Of a stretch of DNA of 8,944 nt, positions 5,432 through 8,944 are shown piece after piece; position 1 is the first letter of the stretch; each line of letters opens with the position of its first letter. The notes beneath the pieces were generated by a model, which ran no database searches, was not told where the DNA came from, and saw nothing but the letters and a program-made list of their open reading frames with translations. The DNA is from an uncultured Oscillospiraceae bacterium (GTDB taxonomy: Bacteria > Bacillota_A > Clostridia > Oscillospirales > Oscillospiraceae): positions 1 to 8,944 of the forward strand of contig CAAFFR010000172.1 in the NCBI GenBank assembly GCA_900762245.1, read 5' to 3'. Position numbers and translations under genes: made by a program.

Positions 5432-6325
5432 GTGTGGCAATTTCATATCTATCTGGCAATAAAAGAAGGCAAGGAAGAATACGGATATCCTATAGAACTG
5501 TCTTGTAGCATGTTTGGTGTTTCCAGAGCTGCCTATTACCGCTGGCTCAGCGGTAAGAAGTGCAATAGAGAGAAAGTAAATGAAAAGATAGCAGAGCTTA
5601 TGGAGCAGATACATACTGAGAATCCGGACAAAGGTTACCGCCGTATAAAAGATGATCTGGTCCATGACTACAACTTGAATGTAAACGAGAAACGAGTGCT
5701 TCGCATTTGCCGCAGCTTGGATATTAAATCTACCATTAAGTATAAGAACAACGGTTGTACACGCCAAGCAGCGAATCCGCAGCACATAGCAAAGAACTGG
5801 CTGAACCGCCAGTTCCACGCGAGCATGCCTAACGAGAAGTGGCTGACAGATGTAACCGAGTTTAAGTGGTATGAAGGTGTAACCGTACACAAGATCTATC
5901 TAAGTGCCATTCTGGATCTGTATGACCGACGGATCGTGTCCTATATCATCCGTGACCGTAATGACAACCCTCTGGTATTTGATACCTTGGATTCTGCTAT
6001 TCAGGCTAACCCGAATGCACATCCTCTGTTCCATAGTGACAGGGGGTTCCAATATACCAACCGTGTATTCTACAACAAGCTGAAGAAAGCGAAAATGAAG
6101 CAGAGTATGTCCAGAGTAGCCAAGTGTATTGATAACGGTCCTATGGAAGGCTTCTGGGGGATTCTCAAGCGGGAACGGTATTACGGCAGAAGATTCACAA
6201 GCCGTGAGGAGCTTGTGCAGATGATTGAGAATTACATTACCTACTACAACCACCGCCGTGTACAGCGCAACCTGGGCGTTCTAACACCGATGGAAAAGCA
6301 CCACAGCTATCTATTGGCAGCGTAA
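5432..6325 (+). CDS. IS3-family transposase OrfB (DDE integrase domain)
   Basis: OrfB carries the catalytic domain that cuts and joins DNA. From the GTG at 5432 it has 297 residues. An HTH_21-type region lies at 27-95 (FGVSRAAYYRW; KGYRRIKDDL; NEKRVLRICRSL). The integrase core then has D140 in WLTDVTEF, D203 in FHSDRGFQYTN and E239 in NGPMEGFWGILK, with 35 residues between the last two: a complete DD35E triad. The C-terminal YITYYNHRRVQRNLGVLTPMEK is typical. AGGAGG at 5412-5417 is 14 nt from the GTG, too far for efficient independent initiation, so the protein is probably made as an OrfAB fusion. In this copy the fusion needs slippage at the A6 run. The catalytic part shows no damage. Confidence 0.93.
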   Translation: MWQFHIYLAIKEGKEEYGYPIELSCSMFGVSRAAYYRWLSGKKCNREKVNEKIAELMEQIHTENPDKGYRRIKDDLVHDYNLNVNEKRVLRICRSLDIKSTIKYKNNGCTRQAANPQHIAKNWLNRQFHASMPNEKWLTDVTEFKWYEGVTVHKIYLSAILDLYDRRIVSYIIRDRNDNPLVFDTLDSAIQANPNAHPLFHSDRGFQYTNRVFYNKLKKAKMKQSMSRVAKCIDNGPMEGFWGILKRERYYGRRFTSREELVQMIENYITYYNHRRVQRNLGVLTPMEKHHSYLLAA

Positions 6326-6329
6326 AAAA

Positions 6330-6360
6330 CTTCCGGTAACCCGAAACGGATCACCGGAAG
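6330..6360. terminator. Hairpin terminator at the IS right end
   Basis: CTTCCGGT (6330-6337) pairs perfectly with ACCGGAAG (6353-6360) across a 15-nt loop, just after the orfB stop. On the minus strand it is followed by TTTTTT, so it is best placed to block antisense transcription into the transposase genes. On the plus strand a T-rich stretch starts only after several A's, so termination of orfB is less certain. Confidence 0.65.
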
Positions 6361-6379
6361 CAAAAAAATCTTTTATTTT

Positions 6380-6411
6380 ATTTCACTGTCTACTTGACGG
6401 GAAGCAGTTCA
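6380..6411 (-). repeat. Right terminal inverted repeat (IRR) of the IS
   Basis: Read on the minus strand it starts TGAACTGCTTCCCG and contains AGACAGTGAAA, matching IRL at 22 of 32 positions. On the plus strand it holds an outward TTGACG (6394-6399), a -35-like box 12 nt from the tip. Confidence 0.78.
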
Positions 6412-6461
6412 AAATAATGCAGCACGCCCTCAGCTTTTGGAGTTGTCTATGTCCTGTGGAT

Positions 6462-6509
6462 GTAGGGGCGCTCATTGAGCGCCCGCAGGCGATTGATAAT
6501 CGCCCCTAC
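6462..6509. repeat. GTAGGGG...CCCCTAC double-hairpin repeat, copy 2
   Basis: A 48-bp element starts GTAGGGGCG and ends CGCCCCTAC. Inside are two separate hairpins: GGGCGCTC, loop ATT, GAGCGCCC, and GGCGATT, loop GAT, AATCGCC. The ends and the two-hairpin plan match the repeat at 574-640, but the hairpin sequences differ. It lies between the ends of two convergent operons, a usual place for REP-like elements. Confidence 0.75.
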
Positions 6510-6531
6510 GAGTTGTATCGATCTATTTTCG

Positions 6532-6554
6532 AATTTTGCAACAGACCCTTTTCT
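6532..6554 (-). repeat. Inverted partner of the sequence left of the IS (TGTTGCAAAAT repeat)
   Basis: Read on the minus strand this is AGAAAAGGGTCTGTTGCAAAAT, nearly the same as 4663-4685 (AGAAAAAGGGCGTGTTGCAAAAT): one extra A and two substitutions. With the IS removed the two arms lie about 150 bp apart, enclosing repeat copy 2, and could be the ends of a miniature element. The motif resembles IS6-family ends (TGTTGCAAA), but no such transposase is present. Confidence 0.55.
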
Positions 6555-6557
6555 GAA

Positions 6558-6713
6558 TTACAGCATAGTAAACTCGTAATCTTCAAATTTCAGCTTATCG
6601 CCAATATCTGCGCCAAAGGGCAGCAGGGCGATGGCGACCTCGGAGACCACGCCGGTGTCCTGATACTTGACATAGGCATAGTCACCGCGGATATCAATGA
6701 TGGTGCAGATCAT
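6558..6713 (-). CDS. Small conserved protein, HypC-like pattern (51 aa)
   Basis: The 51-residue product reads MICTIIDIRGDYAYVKYQDT, then GVVSEVAIALLPFGADIGDK, then LKFEDYEFTML. It has the look of a small beta-barrel: alternating hydrophobic strands, a cysteine near the N-terminus (C3), GD-A-V, then V-x-ALLP-x-GxxxGD. The [NiFe]-hydrogenase chaperone HypC has a similar order (MC..., GD.A.V, V..ALLP...VGDYV), but is longer and has Cys at position 2, so homology is only suggested. AAGGAG (6721-6726) lies 7 nt upstream and overlaps the FMN reductase stop; the gap between the genes is 12 nt, so this is the last gene of a three-gene operon. Codon use matches its neighbours, supporting a real gene. 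Function unknown. Confidence 0.8.
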   Translation of the reverse strand: MICTIIDIRGDYAYVKYQDTGVVSEVAIALLPFGADIGDKLKFEDYEFTML

Positions 6714-6725
6714 GATTTTTCTCCT

Positions 6726-7346
6726 TTATCGGATGAAATTGGTGAAAACTTTGGGTTCCGGTTCCGGCAGTCCGTTGGCTTCTTTTTCCGCGGCAATGGA
6801 ACGCATCAGGAAGACCATGTTTTTGGCAAGGTTTCGCATGGTGCGGATGCCCTCGGCATCGGCTTGCGCATCACCGGGCTTGCCGCCGTGGATCTGGTTC
6901 CAGTAGGTGGAGGAAGCAACAGGCATGGAAGAAATAGTGAAATACTTATTCAGTACATCCATGGCCGCAGTGCATCCGCCCCGGCGGGCGCAGACCACGC
7001 TGGCACCTACCTTCATCCGCTTGTCAATGTGACCGGTGGAGTAGAACAGCCGGTCCAGGAAGGAAATCAGCGTGCCGTTGGGAGAGGCGTAGTAAACGGG
7101 AGAACCTACGACAATGCCATCGTAGCTGGGAAGCTTTGCGGCAACCTCATTTACCAGATCGTCAAATACACATTTTCTGGTCTTATAGCAGCTTCCGCAG
7201 CCGGTACAGCCCCGGATCAGCTGGGAGCCGACCTGCAAGATTTCCACTTCCACGCCGTTTTCCGCAAAGACCTCCGCCATCTGGGAAAGGGCGAAGGCAG
7301 TGTTGCCGTTTGCTTTGGGGCTGCCGTTGAGAATCAAAACTTTCAT
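6726..7346 (-). CDS. NADPH-dependent FMN reductase / iron-sulfur flavoprotein
   Basis: This is a 206-residue cytoplasmic flavodoxin-fold protein, likely moving electrons between a pyridine nucleotide or ferredoxin and FMN. The N-terminal MKVLILNGSPKANGNTAFAL (1-20) is the phosphate-binding strand-loop of the family. GSPVYYASPNGTLISFLDR (81-99) forms the second flavin-binding loop. Between them is CxxCxxCx5C (C47, C50, C53, C59), the compact cluster motif of archaeal and clostridial iron-sulfur flavoproteins (Isf), so a 4Fe-4S centre is likely. The start follows the GNAT stop by two nt, and its GAGGA ribosome binding site lies within the end of that gene, implying translational coupling. The redox partner is unknown; nifJ upstream makes reduced ferredoxin, but a link is speculative. 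Confidence 0.9.
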   Translation of the reverse strand: MKVLILNGSPKANGNTAFALSQMAEVFAENGVEVEILQVGSQLIRGCTGCGSCYKTRKCVFDDLVNEVAAKLPSYDGIVVGSPVYYASPNGTLISFLDRLFYSTGHIDKRMKVGASVVCARRGGCTAAMDVLNKYFTISSMPVASSTYWNQIHGGKPGDAQADAEGIRTMRNLAKNMVFLMRSIAAEKEANGLPEPEPKVFTNFIR

Positions 7347-7348
7347 AA

Positions 7349-7864
7349 TCAGGATTCCTCCATAGGGTTACAAATGGCGTACCAATAGACATCTGCCCAC
7401 CGTCCGTCGGGGGATCGGGTGTGGGAACGGAAGGTTCCCTCGTGGGACATGCCCAATTTCTCCATCAAGCCCGCAGAACGGATGGGATCGATGGTTTCTG
7501 CACAAATCTTATGCAGATGCAGCGAGCGAAATCCATAGTCGATCATAGCGCAGCAGGCTTCATAGGCATAACCCTGCCGCCAATATTCACGGTTAAAAAA
7601 CCAGCCTATTTCATAAATTCCGTCATCTTCCATGGGGAACTGGTGGAACAACAGATGACCGATGACTTTTCCTGAATCTGCCAAGGCAACTGCATAGCCA
7701 AGGCCCTTTTCTATGAAGTAAGACAGGGCTTGCCGGGTCTGCTCCGGGGTATAGGGAGTTTCACAGTGTTCCATCACCAGAGGATCGGAGAAGATCTCGT
7801 GCAGGTCTGCCGCATCTGCAGGGGAGTAAGGGCGCAGGATTAGTCGTTTGGTACGAAAAAGCAT
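7349..7864 (-). CDS. GNAT acetyltransferase, RimJ/RimL type
   Basis: This cytoplasmic N-acetyltransferase (Acetyltransf_3 group) uses acetyl-CoA to acetylate a protein N-terminus or a small amine; the substrate cannot be inferred. The 171 residues have the full family length. The N-terminal strand is TKRLILRPYSPADAADL (5-21). Strands SGKVIGHLLF (64-73) and IYEIGWFFN (83-91) follow. The acetyl-CoA loop REYWRQGYAYEA (92-103) has the usual R/Q-x-x-G-x-G/A form. HKICAETIDPIRSAGLMEKLGM (118-139) is the typical motif-B helix. I placed the start at 7864, with GAGGA about 8 nt before; an upstream ATG at 7912 would lie inside the nifJ terminator. No separate promoter is evident, so this operon may depend on read-through from nifJ. 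Confidence 0.92.
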   Translation of the reverse strand: MLFRTKRLILRPYSPADAADLHEIFSDPLVMEHCETPYTPEQTRQALSYFIEKGLGYAVALADSGKVIGHLLFHQFPMEDDGIYEIGWFFNREYWRQGYAYEACCAMIDYGFRSLHLHKICAETIDPIRSAGLMEKLGMSHEGTFRSHTRSPDGRWADVYWYAICNPMEES

Positions 7865-7885
7865 AGGAAATTCCTCTTTGAAAAA

Positions 7886-7909
7886 GCCCGTCCCCCGAAG
7901 GGGACGGGC
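7886..7909 (-). terminator. nifJ terminator with UUCG tetraloop
   Basis: On the minus strand GCCCGTCCCC, loop TTCG, GGGGACGGGC and then TTTTTC form a 10-bp GC-rich stem closed by C(UUCG)G, an exceptionally stable tetraloop. It lies about 40 bp past the nifJ stop and 21 bp before the GNAT start codon. The stem shares GGGGACGGG with the repeat at 574-640. Confidence 0.92.
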
Positions 7910-7951
7910 CAAAATTTAGCTTAGAGCCAAGTGTTCAAGTGTACTTAGAAA

Positions 7952-8944
7952 TTAGTCCTTGTACATCTCGACCAGCTTGTTCAGGTGCTCCCAACGCTCC
8001 TTAGCAGCAGCCTCGTTCTTAGCGAACAGGTCAGTTGCACGGTCGGGGAACTCACGGGTCAGACGAGCATAACGGGCCTCGTTCATCAGGAACTCCTGGT
8101 AGCCGCCCTTAGGTGCCTTGGAATCCAGCTGGAACTTGTTGGTCTCCTTGCTGGGATCGAAGCGGAACAGATTCCAGTAGCCGCACTCGACAGCCTTCTT
8201 CATCTCAGCCTGGCAGTTCATCATGCCGCCCTTGATGGAGTGCATCTCACAGGGAGCGTAGCCGATGATCAGGGAAGGACCATTGTAAGCTTCTGCCTCG
8301 CAGATAGCCTTGATGGTCTGAGCCTGGTTTGCGCCCATAGCGACCTGAGCGACGTAAACATAGCCGTAGCTCATGGCGATCTCGGACAGGGACTTCTTCT
8401 TGGTCTCCTTGCCGTTTGCAGCGAACTGTGCAACCTGGCCCAGGTTGGAAGCCTTGGAAGCCTGACCGCCGGTGTTGGAGTAAACTTCGGTATCGAAGAC
8501 GAAGATGTTGACGTCCTTGTTGGAAGCCAGAACATGGTCAACACCGCCGAAGCCGATGTCGTATGCCCAGCCGTCGCCGCCGAAGATCCAGATGGACTTC
8601 TTGGACAGGTATTCCTTCTTGGACAGGATGTCGGCAACCAGATCGCAGCAGACGTCAGCTTCCAGGTTAGCAACCAGAGCCTTGGTAGCAGCCTTGTTAG
8701 CCTCGCCGTCGTTCATGGTGTTCAGCCAAGCCTCGCAGGCAGCCTTACGCTCTGCGCACTCGGTGTTGGCCATAACGGTCTTGATCTTGTTAGCCAGGGA
8801 CTCGCGGATGACAGCCTGAGCGGTGTACATACCCAGACCCTGCTCAGCGTTGTCTTCGAACAGAGAGTTCTGCCATGCGGGGCCGTGGCCGTCAGCATTG
8901 ACAGTGTAGGGAGAGGTAGCAGCGGGGCCGCCCCAGATGGAGGA
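7952..8944 (-). CDS. nifJ: Pyruvate:ferredoxin (flavodoxin) oxidoreductase, C-terminal part
   Basis: This enzyme oxidises pyruvate with CoA to acetyl-CoA and CO2, passing electrons to ferredoxin or flavodoxin; it is central to anaerobic clostridial fermentation. Only the last 330 residues are present (the full enzyme has about 1,170); the open frame runs through the right edge with no start. The visible part starts SSIWGGPAATSPYT and includes FEDNAEQGLGM. The thiamine diphosphate and Mg site is GGDGWAYDIGFGGVDHVLA with DTEVYSNTGGQASKAS. YAPCEMHSIKGGM carries the conserved late cysteine that ligates an iron-sulfur centre. The C-terminus EMYKD is intact. Codons are strongly biased to C- and G-ending forms, as in highly expressed genes. 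A strong terminator follows. The frame has no defects. Confidence 0.96.
   Translation of the reverse strand, partial: SSIWGGPAATSPYTVNADGHGPAWQNSLFEDNAEQGLGMYTAQAVIRESLANKIKTVMANTECAERKAACEAWLNTMNDGEANKAATKALVANLEADVCCDLVADILSKKEYLSKKSIWIFGGDGWAYDIGFGGVDHVLASNKDVNIFVFDTEVYSNTGGQASKASNLGQVAQFAANGKETKKKSLSEIAMSYGYVYVAQVAMGANQAQTIKAICEAEAYNGPSLIIGYAPCEMHSIKGGMMNCQAEMKKAVECGYWNLFRFDPSKETNKFQLDSKAPKGGYQEFLMNEARYARLTREFPDRATDLFAKNEAAAKERWEHLNKLVEMYKD

Larger units (their letters stand above)
4686..6411 (+). mobile_element. IS3-family insertion sequence, complete ends
   Basis: This 1,726-bp element begins TGATATGC and ends with the reverse complement of TGAACTGC, as usual for IS3 elements (TG...CA). 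The terminal inverted repeats match at 22 of 32 positions without gaps; the best block is AGACAGTGAAA. AAAT flanks both sides (4682-4685 and 6412-6415), a 4-bp target duplication within the family range. It encodes a multi-helix-turn-helix OrfA and an OrfB with an intact DDE triad. It is more A-rich in codon use than the surrounding genes. The orfA/orfB junction appears to lack one A, which may impair transposase production. I do not assign an official IS name. Confidence 0.88.

Noticed and set aside
6394..6420. An outward hybrid promoter from the IS right end (TTGACG) into the flanking DNA.
   Set aside because: No acceptable -10 box occurs at 16-18 nt in the flank, and the gene downstream is on the opposite strand.
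6462..6509. A CRISPR fragment or tRNA remnant at the GC-rich palindromes.
   Set aside because: There are no regularly spaced direct repeats and no cloverleaf; the symmetry is of nested inverted repeats.
6417..7388. A 323-codon open frame on the plus strand opposite the small protein and FMN reductase genes.
   Set aside because: Antisense to two well-supported genes, low-complexity glycine- and histidine-rich translation, no ribosome binding site.
7865..7912. An N-terminal extension of the GNAT protein starting at 7912.
   Set aside because: It would translate through the nifJ terminator hairpin, is not like GNAT N-termini, and the ATG at 7864 has its own ribosome binding site.
7920..7951. 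A promoter for the GNAT operon between the nifJ stop and its terminator.
   Set aside because: TTGAAC and TAAATT are only 14 nt apart, and transcripts would pass through the terminator at once.

Overview
The window looks like a chromosomal piece of an anaerobic, spore-forming gut-type Clostridia, probably Oscillospirales/Ruminococcaceae. The evidence is a spoIIID gene with a sigma-E-type promoter, a pyruvate:ferredoxin oxidoreductase with highly uniform codon use, strong Shine-Dalgarno sites, moderate-to-high GC, and small conserved clostridial proteins. The genus is an inference.

Left part (1-1660). A leftward padR-type regulator overlaps by 4 bp (ATGA) the start of a HAAS/DUF1700-like gene that runs off the edge. 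Its promoter carries a candidate operator over the -35 box. A double-hairpin repeat (574-640, GTAGGGG...CCCCTAC) separates it from leftward rlmH. A 35-residue protein ending in QDADDL is divergent from rlmH. It converges on leftward spoIIID, and the two share a bidirectional terminator.

Centre (1690-4685). Rightward genes are a threonine aldolase with a near-consensus promoter, then an AI-2E-family permease (TTG start) followed 19 bp later by an unrecognised two-helix membrane protein.

Insertion sequence (4686-6411). A complete-looking IS3-family element has imperfect 32-bp inverted ends, an AAAT target duplication, orfA, and orfB with an intact DDE triad. Removing it and one AAAT copy restores a hairpin (stem GGGCGTGTTGCA / TGCAGCACGCCC, loop AAATAA) that was probably the terminator between two convergent operons, so the IS sits in the loop of a terminator-like palindrome. 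The orfA/orfB junction has A6. One more A would restore the classical orfA end and the -1 relation to orfB, so this copy may be a frameshifted variant or may depend on slippage. The element also shows a hairpin over the orfA ribosome binding site, an internal in-frame start in orfA, and end sequences that could form a junction promoter in the circular form.

Right part (6412-8944). A second GTAGGGG...CCCCTAC repeat lies before a leftward operon of a GNAT acetyltransferase, an NADPH-dependent FMN reductase/iron-sulfur flavoprotein and a 51-residue protein faintly like HypC. Upstream is the C-terminal third of nifJ (leftward, cut by the edge), ending in a UUCG-loop terminator 21 bp before the GNAT start. 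I see no wholly new multi-gene system. The most unusual signals are the IS in the terminator loop, its expression-control features, the repeat family and the two tiny conserved proteins.
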